From positions 1,882,501 through 1,946,500 of the forward strand of contig JALBUN010000003.1 in NCBI GenBank assembly GCA_025174535.1: a stretch of 64,000 bases of DNA, written 5' to 3'. This stretch comes from Cantharellus purpuraceus (taxonomy: Eukaryota > Basidiomycota > Agaricomycetes > Cantharellales > Hydnaceae). Position numbers and translations under genes: made by a program. This document shows positions 1-14,013 of the stretch, one piece after another. How positions within the stretch are numbered: position 1 is the first letter of the stretch; each line of letters starts with the position of its first letter. The notes under the pieces were generated by a model. It saw only the letters and a program-made list of their open reading frames with translations. It did not search any database and was not told the origin of the DNA.

Positions 1-581
1 TCCGTATTGGGCCGCACTGACTTTAGAAGTATGGGGAGAGGGGCGGAGAAAGAGAGAGGATGGATGAGAGGCTTAGAAGTACAGCTGACTCGACAGACGG
101 CAAAGAAATAAAGGAGTTGAGTCATTCGACCGACTCTCTAGGCGTGGGTGGGTCGATTAATCTGTGTTTTTTTTCGAATACTTGTGGTTCTCTCCATGAT
201 CAAATATGCATTCGGACCAACAGGTGGATCTAGGAAATTGGACGATCAGGCTGTTAATTGTGCCTTGTAGACGTCTGAAAATCGACCCTCAGGAAATGAC
301 ATCATCAAACCCAGTCCTGGTCGAGTGTGTACAAATTGCGGAGTAAATCACAGAAAGAGGGATATGTTTGCCAGTGTTCAAAACGTTACAAGATCACGCC
401 GGCCGGGATACAGGGAATCGCTTCGCTTCGGCGCCACAAAGTACGGGAATGATCGTGGCGGTGGATGGTTGGAACTAGAAGGAGTAGGATGCGCTGGATA
501 AAGCATTGAAGCGACAGACGGAGTCGTAGCAGACATTTCTAATTGTTGCCACTTTGCAAAAGAGTCAGTGGACACGTATGA
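1..581. other. left edge, no gene recognised
   Basis: No coding region could be supported here. The stretch lies downstream of the minus-strand gene at 582-1631, so it probably holds that gene's 3' untranslated region and terminator. A short minus-strand open frame ends at 378, but it has no recognisable motif and could be chance. Confidence 0.4.
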
Positions 582-1631
582 TTAACATTGTGACGGGTAT
601 ACCTCCTGGTAGGCCTGGGCTCTGCGTGCCGCACTGGACTTCCGGTTCCTCTTTTTCTTTAGCGGAGGAGCGGTTCCGGCAACAAGAGCATAGTTTCCGG
701 GAGGAGCCGCTAGCGTTGTGCCTTGGTCTGATGGTGCAGTTGAAGGTGGGGGAGGGGGGGGCCATAAGCTAGGAGAATCTGAATTGGGAGAAATCTCTCC
801 TTCTTCCAGGTCGAAGTCAACATACGATGGAGGAGGATCCATGGCTCCTATTGCATCGGTAGAAGACCCTTCTGGCATCATTGAAGCATCTGCATCTCCA
901 GGCTCGGTTGATCCCATTACCGAGCATGCCCTTGAACCTTCTGCTTGATAAGGGCCTGCACGCTCCCGCGCCTTCCTTGCTTTGACGTTCTCGCGACATT
1001 TCGTCCTTTTCATCATTGTCCGTACTTTTCCCCAGGGTATATCTTCTCCTCCACTTTGCAGAAACTCCAAGAAGCATGCAACAGGTCTGTGAGGGGCATG
1101 AGATTCAGATATCCTCCTGTGGATCAGAGTGCGTAATTCGTCAGGCTCGAGAAAAGATAGAAGCGTCCCAATTGACAAGAGGAGTGCAGGGGAGTTTTTT
1201 CTCGAGCTTGGCACGTTAAACTTTCCCGTCAATCTTTCTGAATCGCGGCGAGTTATAGGCATTCTATTAAGCGGGTTATGACGCGAAACGTCGGCGGAAG
1301 CTGGGGTTGCAAGTTGAAGAGAATCCGTGAAAGGCTCATGCGGGCGAAAGAAATCGTGTACGCCCTCTACACAAAGAGTTGTAAGGAAGAGGGGCGATCT
1401 TCGTGGGGCGGCTTTTGCCAGCCGAGTCAAAATGAGGTTGAATAGTTCGACATCGGTGAGATATTTCAGTAAGGCTTGTAAAATTGCTTTTGGATCATCA
1501 GGAGAGAATGTATCTGTCTCTGAGGAAGGACTTTCCACAGAAGGTTGCTGGGTTTCCTCCGCATCGAGTGGCACAGTTGACTCCGATTGTAATAAGGAGG
1601 AACACTGTCTCTTCACTGCACTGTGAACCAT
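582..1631 (-). CDS. hypothetical protein, 349 aa
   Basis: A single open frame from ATG at 1631 to a stop at 582. I do not recognise the family. The N-terminal half is ordinary mixed sequence with a leucine-rich helical stretch (about residues 45-75) and a second one (about 150-185). The middle is rich in Lys/Arg (around residues 205-225). The C-terminal third is low-complexity, with an acidic patch (DLEEGEIS), a run of prolines and a basic tail (KKKRNRK) that could act as a nuclear localisation signal. The frame is long for chance and keeps one phase throughout. Upstream on the same strand, 1742-2032 is open for 96 codons and ends at a plausible donor. I could not splice it in phase to this frame, so the ATG at 1631 is provisional. 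Confidence 0.6.
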   Translation of the reverse strand: MVHSAVKRQCSSLLQSESTVPLDAEETQQPSVESPSSETDTFSPDDPKAILQALLKYLTDVELFNLILTRLAKAAPRRSPLFLTTLCVEGVHDFFRPHEPFTDSLQLATPASADVSRHNPLNRMPITRRDSERLTGKFNVPSSRKNSPALLLSIGTLLSFLEPDELRTLIHRRISESHAPHRPVACFLEFLQSGGEDIPWGKVRTMMKRTKCRENVKARKARERAGPYQAEGSRACSVMGSTEPGDADASMMPEGSSTDAIGAMDPPPSYVDFDLEEGEISPNSDSPSLWPPPPPPSTAPSDQGTTLAAPPGNYALVAGTAPPLKKKRNRKSSAARRAQAYQEVYPSQC

Positions 1632-2669
1632 CCTAAGGAAGAAGGGATTAGATGCAAGTCATAATGCATGACAGACCAAGGTCGTACCCAAAAATATATA
1701 GAAACGGGTGGAAGCAGGGAAAAATGGTGCCAACGCCTTGTTCACACCTGTTCGCTTGTCGTTGTACGTAAACGGCCCTGGGTTGCAGTTTCCTCTACTG
1801 GTAGGATTTCACTAAATTTCAGCGAAATTGGTGTGTGTTCCGGAGCTATAGGAAATGGTTCTGAGGCAATGGAAATAAGGCGAATTGCTGAGCTGAATGT
1901 CTTTTGCGTTGCACAAGATTGAATGGACGAGAGTTCGGCTCCCTCAGCACGGTGGATATCTGAGTCCGTGACCGTTTTCACCCGCAGGACGGCTACCTCA
2001 ACAGCCTCTCTCTCTGTTGGGAACAAAGCCATAACAGCTAAGCTTTCGCGTGTGTCAGTGTTACGTCGAACGTTGAACTTGAGGCAGGTTGGTCACTGGG
2101 TGATGTTCAATACTTCGAATCAACTTCCCGGACTCGGGCCGCTCTGCCAGCAGTGGAAAAATCAAACTTTGCGTAACATTCCCAAATGTGAATGACTTTT
2201 GGAAGTGGGTGTATGTTGATTACAACTTCGCAACCGCAACCTCGTTGTTTACCACACTGTGTGGCAGAGTTGAGACACACTATATATAATGCAGCCAGAG
2301 CGTAGAACGCGTTAGCATATGATATTTCAGGAAGGGGGCCGGATCAACTGGTTCAAGCAATTGAACAAGTCAGAAAGGGTGGATCAGCGCCAAAAAGAAA
2401 TGCAGGTCGTATGTTCCATCAAGGGACTTGAGAATGAGATTGGACAACGCATCCTACCAATATCCTACTAAATACATTTGTGATACTATTGAACACTGGT
2501 GCTGGATGGATATTGTCTCCCAACTTACATCCAACTAAGGAGTAAATACAGACTAATCTCATGTCAAAGGGTGAAGCTTGAAGGACAAGATTAGTACACT
2601 AGTTCCCAGAGGAGTACTACAACTCATACAGAAGAATTGGAAATTGTGGAATGTGAACTCTAACATGCA
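1632..2669. other. intergenic, possible upstream exon
   Basis: Contains a minus-strand open frame at 1742-2032 that might be a 5' exon of the gene at 582-1631. The splice phase from its CAG|GTGTGA donor to the TTAG at about 1632 does not fit. A TATATATAA stretch lies at about 2281. The part next to 2669 is the 3' flank of ELP1. Nothing else is recognised. Confidence 0.35.
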
Positions 2670-5600
2670 TTATCCTACTACTAATCGTGCTGTTTTGATC
2701 CATTCAACTTTCCATGGCACGTCCGTAATAGACGGCTTTGGCACCTTCTCCAGGAGCTTGATCTGGCTAGGTCCTTGTGGACCCACACCAGCTAATGACG
2801 TGACATCATTATCATCCAATGGTGGGTTCTCTCGCTCCGTCCAAATACGTTCTGTGCTACAGCGCATTGCCTGTTCCAGATCTTCCACTTCTTGTTGAAG
2901 GTCTTTAGCCTCCTGTGCATGGTCACTTGATAAATTGAGTAGATGGGGGAGTAACACTCGACACTCGGCTGCAAGCCGGAACGGAAGTTCGATATGAGTG
3001 CTTTCGCGTTACAACTATGGTGCGAACCTTGGACAGCTTCTAGTCGTACAACAAGCTTGGTCAAACTCTTTAGAAGATATTCCTCCTCCTCAACGGTCCC
3101 TCTTCTCCCGGATTTGCGGTCAAGTTTACGCTTGGACCGTGACGTGCGTCTAGGTGCGCTGTGAATCACACCATGGAAAAAGGAGCTAATGAATACTCAC
3201 CGAGAACGATCGGAGGATGTTGGAGCAACCGTGTAACGGGTAAACATGGTCCCGGGATTTGAGACGTCAGTCATCACATCAATGTTGGCCAAATTAGCCT
3301 CCTCCAACCCATAAAATGCCTCTGCAGAGTGTGTCAGCCGGTAAAAAGACTCAGCCGAAGCGCGTTTGCCGACTTACCAGGTTCAGACCGTTTCTTGGCT
3401 GCCAGCTCATCCAGTCGACTAACTTGTTTCTCCAACAGATCTCGGATTTCTTCGATCTCGTCCGAGATCGACGACCTAGCTTCCAGAGTGCCTGGAAGAA
3501 TTAATGAAGTCACAAGGTCGTCCCTTTTGTGAAGGGCGGCCTACAAGCGATATGAATAACCGTGAGCGACAAAAAAAGACACTTCCCAAAGCACTCACAA
3601 TCCGCCGGGCTTCTGACCATGCATTGCCGCTGAGGAGCGAAGCAACAGCCTCATCAACGTTCCCCGTATAATCCAATAGCACACGGGCAGCCTCAGTATG
3701 CCGTTGCTTGGATCCAAGTTCATCTAGTAGGGTAAGTAAAGACAGCCGGACTACAAAAAATCCCATGACACACCTGCTATGCGATGAGCTATATTCGACA
3801 GCTTATCACCTGTGATGTTTTCTCGAAGCACAAGATCGAAAAGCTCCTGCCAGTCTAGTGCCTTTTCATATGCGAGCATGGCCTTTTTGAGACGCGAGGA
3901 CTGAACGAACGCTGAACCTGAAGTCAAAGATGTCTCATTTAGTCATGGAAAACATCAACACACCTAATGCTGCTGCTCTATATTCTCGGCGATCAAATAG
4001 GTAATCGCCGTACAGGTCCAGTAATACCTACCCGCGGATGAAGTAAAATCAGCCCGACATAAGCACCTCGAATTGTAACACGACTGACATCGTATTTATC
4101 TCGCTCCTCTTTCCAAATTACCAGCGCATCAGTGTATAACCCATGGTTCACAACATACGACTTTGCTTCTTCAAAGTGCTCCTGGCCCGCACGATGAAGG
4201 CTGCACAACGCCTTTGAGAACCGCTTCAGGTGATCGTCAATTTTAAAGCACTGGTATGGTCCTGAGAGTGTGTGTAGAGATCGTAAAAATGGAAGATACT
4301 CCCGAGGGTCCTGGATGGTCCCGTAAGCTATGTAAAACACTATACGCATGGGATCGATGGACTCACCTTTTGTGAGTACTGCAAAACGAGTAGTACCAGT
4401 GAGAAATCATACATACCAAGCGCGGTATCGAATAGTCGGTCAGCATCAACCAGGAATATAATATACTTGACGGCATCCTCCACCAAAGTCGAATTCTCCC
4501 CTGTTCGTGAAATCCCCACATTCAGGAAAAGACACATTTTGCATGCTCAACAAACGTACCACGGAGGCGAAGGAGTAACGAGAGTCCAGCCTCGTAATCT
4601 GGGGGAGTCTTAACAACATATGCCGTCAAAACCGAGTTGACGAATTTATGAATGTCGCGCCGTTCAAGCTCGACACGAATACCGTCGCATAGCCGATTGA
4701 TCGTCTCAGAGGAAAGTGATGATCGACTGTAACACAAGCGGCGTTAAGCCACTAACGACTTCTGTCCAAGACTTGGTGAATACTGGCCTTAACCCAGAGA
4801 GAAAAAGATTGATGTGATCCACATCATCCAGCTGTTCCACAAACGACGCAATGCTCTCTCCGAAAGCCACCGCATCAAGCTCGACTAAGACGTTAAGATC
4901 TACACGATGCTTCCTACACGCGAGGAACGCAGCACGGTAGTCACCCCTACGTATATCAAAACCCAAACAGAGACTGATCAACAAAAAGAGGACGTGCAAT
5001 ACAAACCACCTCTCACCTTTGGACGTCTGCACGGACCTGTTCCATTACGAGGGGGCGGGGCATCACAGTCTCCAGGTTTCCCCGGGGCATCTGCAGCACA
5101 AGGCACATTGTGCTCGGCACAACGGTGACAATGCGCGCACCACGCTCGACACGTCGTTTTTCCAATGAGTCTTCAATGCGATGCTTGTTGGTTGAATGCA
5201 GCACGTCATGCAATACCTCCAGTCTTACAAAGAACGCCTCGTGGGCGGGCGCTGTCGCCGTCCAAACAAGATATGGCCCTGCGATGGAGTAGGACGTGCA
5301 GTTCTGTGATAGGGATAGAGAGGGACAGGGGGGTTGGGAGGAAACACTGGAATTGGAGTCGGGTGTGAGGAGGGCGGAGGCTATGGATAGCTTGGAGGAG
5401 GATAGACCAATGAACAAGGAGTGGGAAGATGGAGGAGAGCTAGAGCTATAACCGTACACCCTTGTCGCTCTCACACAAAATTCCGGTAATCTTGACAAGA
5501 GCGTGACATCCCCCCCTGCATCCACAGGTTTATCATCACTATCACTTTGCTGTTGAGGTATGCAGAGCGGAACTACAAAATCCGCTCGTAGTCAGTGCAC

Positions 5601-8029
5601 CCTTGAAAAATGTTATCATCATCAATTAACTCGCACCTTGCCAAAGTCCTCCATCTCTTGCCTGCCATACAACGCACCCCTTTCCAGTCTCCAAATTACC
5701 ACTCTCCTCCTCAATGATTCTACCCCCTGTTCCGGGCATGTACACCTGCCATGTGCAAGCAACACCCATCAAAAATGCGGATTCCGTTTGGCTTTCCGTA
5801 GTCGATCCGGTGGAAGGTGGCGAGGGGTAGGAGGAAGTGGTTGGAACGAGTAGAGTGAAGCAAATTACATCCCTGACCCTCTCGTCTCCTCTATATCCTA
5901 ACATGCCAATAATCCACTCTTTGTTCCTCCCCTCTCGTACACACACCTGTCTCGCCGAATTCACCCCTCCAACACTACCTCTCCATAGCAAAGTTGAGAT
6001 CACGGCCTCTCGGCTACCTTTCTTAACTGTGACTGGACTACGGATTTCCCATAATGCAATGGTATGACCCGTAAGAAGTGTGGCTAGAATGTCGCATGAA
6101 TCGTCATGCTTTGGTGCGAATGTAATGTGGACTGGTGGTGCACAGGGCTGAGTCCGGGTTTGAACGTGAGTGGAAGGGAGAGCGGGGGAAGTATGTAGAA
6201 GGGAAGAGAATGATAGTGAGAGTCGAGCCGAAGCCATGGGCGGCGGTACGTTCTGCGTACGGAAAGGCGTAAGGAGGAGGATATCTGTTACATACATCGC
6301 ATCACTCGTGAATGTTAGTAGTCGGCTTAGAGGTGAATACACACCCCCATCGACAACTCCGACAAGCCCTGTACCGCAGGAGGACGGAGATGATGCAGTA
6401 AAGACTAGCAAACGTGTGGACACGAGAGCATCTATGATTCAAAGACAATTAGAATTGTGAACTATTGGTCATGCGAAGATGCGACCAGTGCAGTGAAGTA
6501 GCCCTACTTACCAGCCGTCGTCAAAAGAAGTCTGGAGGGATCTTCAACATGCCATGAGATGTTTGTGAATCGACATGCGCCTGGGGCAGGGAGTTCCATC
6601 TTGAGATACCAATGGTAGTTGCCTGTTGTCCATAGCTGTACTGAAGCGACCATAAGTTAGTGAGTTTGTAGAGATATGAGACAGAGGGGAAACAGAAAAC
6701 TACAAGGAGGAAAAGGCATGATATGATGCAAAGGGAAGAAAAAAAATAGGTAAACTCTTAAGAGACCACTGATAATAACTCACCGACATCACCTGCCTCC
6801 CTCTCTATCCACACACTCAGTATCGTGGAGTCTGAGTTCCATCCAAGCTCGCGCACTTTATACCCCCATCGACGAGAAGGAACAAGGGTGGACATAGTAT
6901 TGGGAGAGGGGTCACGTCCCTTGAAGTCACCAGCACTTCGCCACGACTCCTTTAAGGTAAATTCTCCATGCCTGAGTCCATTTCTTTCAAAGAAAACAAC
7001 ATCATGGCGACCATTTGTGCCTTGTCCCAGTGCCCATTGTTCTACTTTCTCGTTTTGGCCGGTGGCATTGGCATTCCCGCTAGGAACGTTTCCAAACCGC
7101 TGTACACCCGCAATTAAACCACCACTCGGCCGCCAACAGAGGACATGTTCAAGACCTGGGACGTCCTCCGCCGTGCTCTGAAGCACGCCAGCGCGGTTGT
7201 ACACCCTGAGAACGCGTTTACCTGGAAGAAGGCCTTCTAGCGCGGACACGACAAAAAACTGCGCATCGCCACGCCACGACACGCGGGGGACAGCATCATC
7301 ATCCGGTGTTGCAGTGCATCCGGATTCTGAAGCAGGCTGTGCTTTTGCGGCGCCCTTCCCAAGGCTGCCGTGAAATTGAGTTGACTTGGAGCCCCATCCG
7401 ACGTTGATGGGTGCGGCGGCTCCATGGTCCTTGGTGGTCAGAGGTGCGGAGGAGATAAGAGTGAAGGATGTAGGAGACATGAGGTGGATAGTGGGGGAGT
7501 CGGGGTCGGAGTCTGAGGGTGAAGATGGACGAGTGGCGGAGGTTATTATAACGAGGAGGGAGGAGTCGGGAGCCACAGCGACCGCACGTACGGTACCAGG
7601 AGTAAGTGTGCCCACGATGTCAAAGGACTGTGATATTTCGGTATCCGCATCATTGTCATGATCAAGGGGGAGGATAGCAATGTCGCCGGAGCGGGTGATG
7701 ATGCATAACGTGCGCGTGTCCGCAATGACAGTTAATAATGCGATTTGCGTTTTCGCACCTCTGATAGCAAGTGAAGTTAGGTCTGCAAAGCGTTGCTGCA
7801 CATAGCGTAAGGACGGATCTTGCATTAACAAGGTACTCACCAGTACTAGGGTATCCTGCTGACCCAAGGCTTTCCATATTAGAATATTCACATCGTCAGA
7901 ATCGACTCTCTCAGATGCAACAAAGATCACGTCTTCATCGACGTCAATGGCTTCCGCGCTGATGACATGGTCACTATAACCAGTGGGGAGCGCGTGAACC
8001 GTCGAGGACAGCACGCTCAAGTTTCGCAT
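2670..8029 (-). CDS. ELP1: Elongator complex subunit 1 (Elp1/Iki3), 15 exons
   Basis: Scaffold subunit of the Elongator complex, which modifies wobble uridines of cytoplasmic tRNAs. Exons on the minus strand: 8029-6784, 6640-6512, 6431-5637, 5572-5017, 4946-4794, 4726-4560, 4500-4367, 4310-4089, 4027-3964, 3917-3774, 3723-3599, 3540-3378, 3321-3201, 3158-3028, 2968-2670. They total 4449 nt, giving 1482 aa, close to the fungal family length (about 1300-1450). The start MRNLSVLS matches the family N-terminus. Signature blocks seen: GWGSKSTQFHGS near residue 210, WRPSGGLIAG, DVVFFERNGLRHGEF, LLTPFRTQNVPPP (beta-propeller region), RGARIVTVVPST, AAFLACRKHRVDLN, VEDAVKYIIFLVDADRLF, DPREYLPFLR and EARRIV (alpha-solenoid), and a basic RSKRKLDRKSGRRG stretch near the C-terminus, where family members bind tRNA. 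All introns are GT-AG and about 42-143 nt long. No break is visible, so this is probably functional. Confidence 0.96.
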
Positions 8030-9639
8030 TTACCACTTTATAAGACTTCAATCTGTGAGTCACACATTGGTGACGCAAGGTGACGACACGAGTCACCCCA
8101 TCGTCACGTGACGGATACGACCATCTTTGAATAACTAGAAGACACGACTCGTGGCCTGACAGTTGGACCCTCAACGGGGGTAGTTGTTGGATCGTCTATT
8201 GTAATCTAAATCATGGTGCACGACATGGACATTAATTGCAGTGACAGTCAGGGTGCCAGCGGTCGGTGGAGATGCTCAAGCGAGTCTGGTGGACGAGTCG
8301 TGAGCGTATATCCTATCATATTTGGCGGTTCTGTGTTTTCGTGGGTGTAATTAGACAGCCTTTAGCCCTGTGGCTTCCGTAGTGACATTTGTATCATACG
8401 CAGCTTCCTCAACCATCCCTTGGAGGAGTCCCCGCATCTCTATTTCTCCACAACGGCCAAATACCCAGGTCACCCCGGCGGTCCGTATGCAAAATTCACA
8501 GAAAATCACAGATATGGCACCATTAGGAAGGCATTGTACCCACAGCAACACAGCTCCATTTCACCGACGCCACGGGGGCACTATACCATGGCGCACACGT
8601 GAGTGCTGCATTCGAGCCTACAACCTACTCCTCATCTGAGCGGATGCTCGTAGATAAGAATGAGTGTGTGAGATGACTTCACCGATCCGTTGTTGCAGTC
8701 AGAGATGATGTACACTTCTCATAGCCTTGAGGAGTCTCTGTAAGTCCCAGCATCGGCCCAGTAGATATCGAGATATCGAAACTCGCGACCATGGTGCGTG
8801 GGTGACCTTCTGCATGCAAAAGACACCACCTCTTGATCCTTCCAGCTCATCATACGTCTAGGCCCAGCCATGCAGTCAAGTAATGTCTGTGTTGAATTAA
8901 ATGAGGTCGTGAACGATGTTCTGTAGCATCCATTTTACGTAAATGTTGTTTGTGGTCCTATGGATTACTGTGCGTCGGTCTGACAGCATGCAGCGCACTC
9001 CCACCAGACTCCGATCGGAGTAGACAGACAGGGTCGCACGTATGATTGCAAGCTTGTTCCTAATTGGGTCATAATATGGCCGCTAGATTGTGCCTCTCAT
9101 CCACTGCAAAAAAAAGTTTACTGCTCTCTCACCACATTACAGTAACTCTTCCCTAATGACAACAATAATATTCATAAGCAACATCATCAGTGAATCGCTT
9201 GCCCCTCTTGAATAGTTTGATTTTAATGTGAGTGCCGAACGTCGTTCTGCAAGTGTAGCAATTACCAATAAGTCATCTAGATTGATAAGCATAATGGATC
9301 GCGTGTGCACCCCTCGAGCCATGTCAGTGTCATCTTTTAGGAAAAGATAAGAGTATATCTACTTGTAATCAGAAAGGTTTAAATGGATGATGATATGATT
9401 TCTTCGTTTTTGTCAAGTTCTCTCCAGACAGCGGCAACTTGCCCCAACTACCACCCGTCAAGTTTCGAGCCAATTGTTTCTGTAATGTATTTGGCTAATA
9501 CTGCTGACATGCACGTCATTTAGATTAAACTTGTTCTCACCAGACGCCAAGGCGAAGTGTCAATTTTGCTGAGACGTGGTTATAAACCTGGCCCATAAAC
9601 CTCTCATCATCGATGTTGAGCAGGAATGGGACAACGGGG
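8030..9639. other. intergenic region upstream of ELP1, no confirmed gene
   Basis: Holds the ELP1 promoter next to 8029. A minus-strand frame at 8351-8551 ends in a fairly protein-like segment (MRGLLQGMVEEAAYDTN) and could be a terminal exon, but no upstream exon or family match was found. The rest (8700-9639) shows no coding signal. The last part resembles the flank of the NmrA-like fragment that follows. Confidence 0.35.
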
Positions 9640-10223
9640 ATATATAAGCAGCTAGTATGATTTCCCCATGCCTCTCATCCCTGATGCACCGTTCGCTATT
9701 TATTCGGTCTCTGAGACGGGTCAGTTGTGATGAATCATGAATTTGGATGCATCTGATGTTTTTTTGCGTTGAAGGCGCCTTCGCTCTTGCCGCGCTTCTC
9801 CATCCAGAGGATTGGCTCAACAAAGACCTGCGGGTTGCTACTGAATTCCTCAGTGCGAGGGAGATGGCCAAGATCATCAGCGAAGAATCCGGTAAAATTG
9901 TACATATCCAGGAAGTAGATGCGACGGCCTTCGATGCCTTGAAACATAACGGCTTAGACGAGGAAACGCATGCAAAGTAAGTCAATCCCGGGATTTTAGT
10001 AATTGTTCTGATTAGACCTTCTACGATTTCATGATCAATATAGCTTTAGTAAGTCCGCTCTTGTTTCCAGATTTCCTCAACTAACGAAAACTACTCAGAG
10101 CTCCTCTTTGCATATCCCACGCCTCCTTTCCCCGATCCAGTGCTCTCCCGCAAGCTTTACCCCGGTATGAAATCTTTCCGTGAATGGGTGAAGGAAAACG
10201 TTGCGAAAATCATCCCAAACTGA
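9640..10223 (+). pseudogene. NmrA-like gene, 5'-truncated copy
   Basis: This is the 3' half of an NmrA-like gene, clearly homologous to the intact copies at 11632-12892 and 50356-51610. Homology starts in exon 4 (about 9650). Exon 5 is 9775-9976 (202 nt, the same length as in the intact copies), the 5-nt exon CTTTA is 10044-10048, and the last exon is 10099-10223 (125 nt, same length). The reading frame of these exons is open and ends FREWVKENVAKIIPN. The N-terminal Rossmann region is missing and no start codon replaces it. The copy is therefore a relic of tandem duplication and probably not functional, although its exon structure is still intact. Confidence 0.85.
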
Positions 10224-12892
<2,669 letters not shown>

Positions 12893-13184
12893 CATATATC
12901 CCATCCTGCCTACTGAGCCTCGCCTTGACCATGTATGATAGTGAAGCTTGCGCTTATCGAATTGTTTGTTCCTCCTTGCGGTTTGTTCCCAATATTTTAA
13001 CCCCTGAAGCATTGAGGACATTACGCTGGACTTGTGCTGGAAGTAAGAGAATCATTGTCTTTGTCACTACATGCTACAGTGCTCCTTGTGTAGTTCCATG
13101 CATTGAGCTCTCATCAGGAAAAGATCCCCCAAAGGAGGATCTAGAGTTGAGTATGAGACACATTGCATCATCTCATGAAGGGTC
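12893..13184. other. 3' flank of NmrA-like gene
   Basis: About 290 bases with no gene. The first part (to about 13100) is similar to the 3' flank of the copy at 50356 (51611-51840), so it belongs to the duplicated unit. The transposon island begins at 13185. Confidence 0.5.
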
Positions 13185-13948
13185 TGTTAGAAAGTGATGG
13201 TAGTCAATAGCGAGCTCACCGTTATTAGTTGTTAATCTCAGCAGTGTGATTATGTAATATAGTTTTTCTTTTTTCAGTTGTTCATTCTACAACAATCTAT
13301 ACTCTCTTTAGGTTATGGGCTGATGCTCTCTAATCAATCTATAAAACAATCACTCTCATTCTGGCTAACCCTCATTCCTGCAATTCATGCCAAAAGACCC
13401 AAGTAACACCTCCTTTGAAAAACTCACTCACAGAAATTACCACTCATGGGTACTTTGTGCCAGTGGCAAGTTAAAGAAGGCCAAGGTATGGTGAGTGGTC
13501 ACTGGAGATGATCCAAGACCTCTACTGTCCACACAACCAGACACAAGTGCAACACCAGCACAGCAGGCACACCACAAAGCCTCCATGAGTGGAAGCTCAA
13601 TGACAATGTTGCCTCTGGAATTTTAATGGAACTGATCCAGACCAGGAGTGTCATATTGAGGACTATATGAGTGCAAAAGACTTCTGGGATTGCCTTAAAG
13701 CAGTCCACCAATCAGCACATGCTGGCATTGCTGCATTTTATATGAAGGTTGGCATGATGAAGCATGAGTATATTGAAGGTGAATCCCTACAAGTGCACAT
13801 TGATTTTCTTCTAGCTGAGAATAAGAAGCTTGCTGCCTCAAAGCAGGCATTTGATGATGAATTTATGGTACAGCTAATTTTAATGTCACTTCCAAGCCCC
13901 TCCCTTGGGACACCATGGTTGTGACCTTACTACAATCTGTCTCTGATA
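13185..13948 (+). mobile_element. Cop1: 5' end of a Ty1/copia retrotransposon
   Basis: A putative LTR starts TGTTAG at 13185 and ends near TACAACA at about 13294. At 13311 follows GGTTATGGGC, the same primer-binding type as in the full-length copia at 43825 and similar to the complement of the initiator tRNA-Met anticodon arm. A degraded gag follows. The element stops at 13948, where the LTR of Gyp1 begins. Its 3' part was not found in the window, so the insertion of Gyp1 and later events have removed or displaced it. Confidence 0.7.
13395..13948 (+). pseudogene. copia gag fragment
   Basis: The fragment shows the copia gag (UBN2-type) pattern: a KLTHRNYHSWV start-like segment near 13420, then YMSAKDFWDCLKAVHQ-type sequence, and FMVQLILMSLP at about 13860-13895. 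In other elements this block is followed by a conserved VVTLLQSVSDM-type segment, present here only after a frame change (about 13915-13948). Frameshifts and stops make it non-functional. Confidence 0.7.
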
Positions 13949-14013
13949 TGTTAAGGGCTGGAAAACTCAGGGCTCAAAGGGAATAACCAGAGTTTGGCTG
14001 TTCCAGTTCAACC

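Noticed and set aside
1742..2032. First exon of the hypothetical gene at 582-1631
   Set aside because: The available donor and acceptor do not give a continuous frame; kept only as a note.
5013..5525. Several separate genes between 2670 and 8029
   Set aside because: All blocks join in phase into a single ELP1 reading frame of 4449 nt with GT-AG introns.
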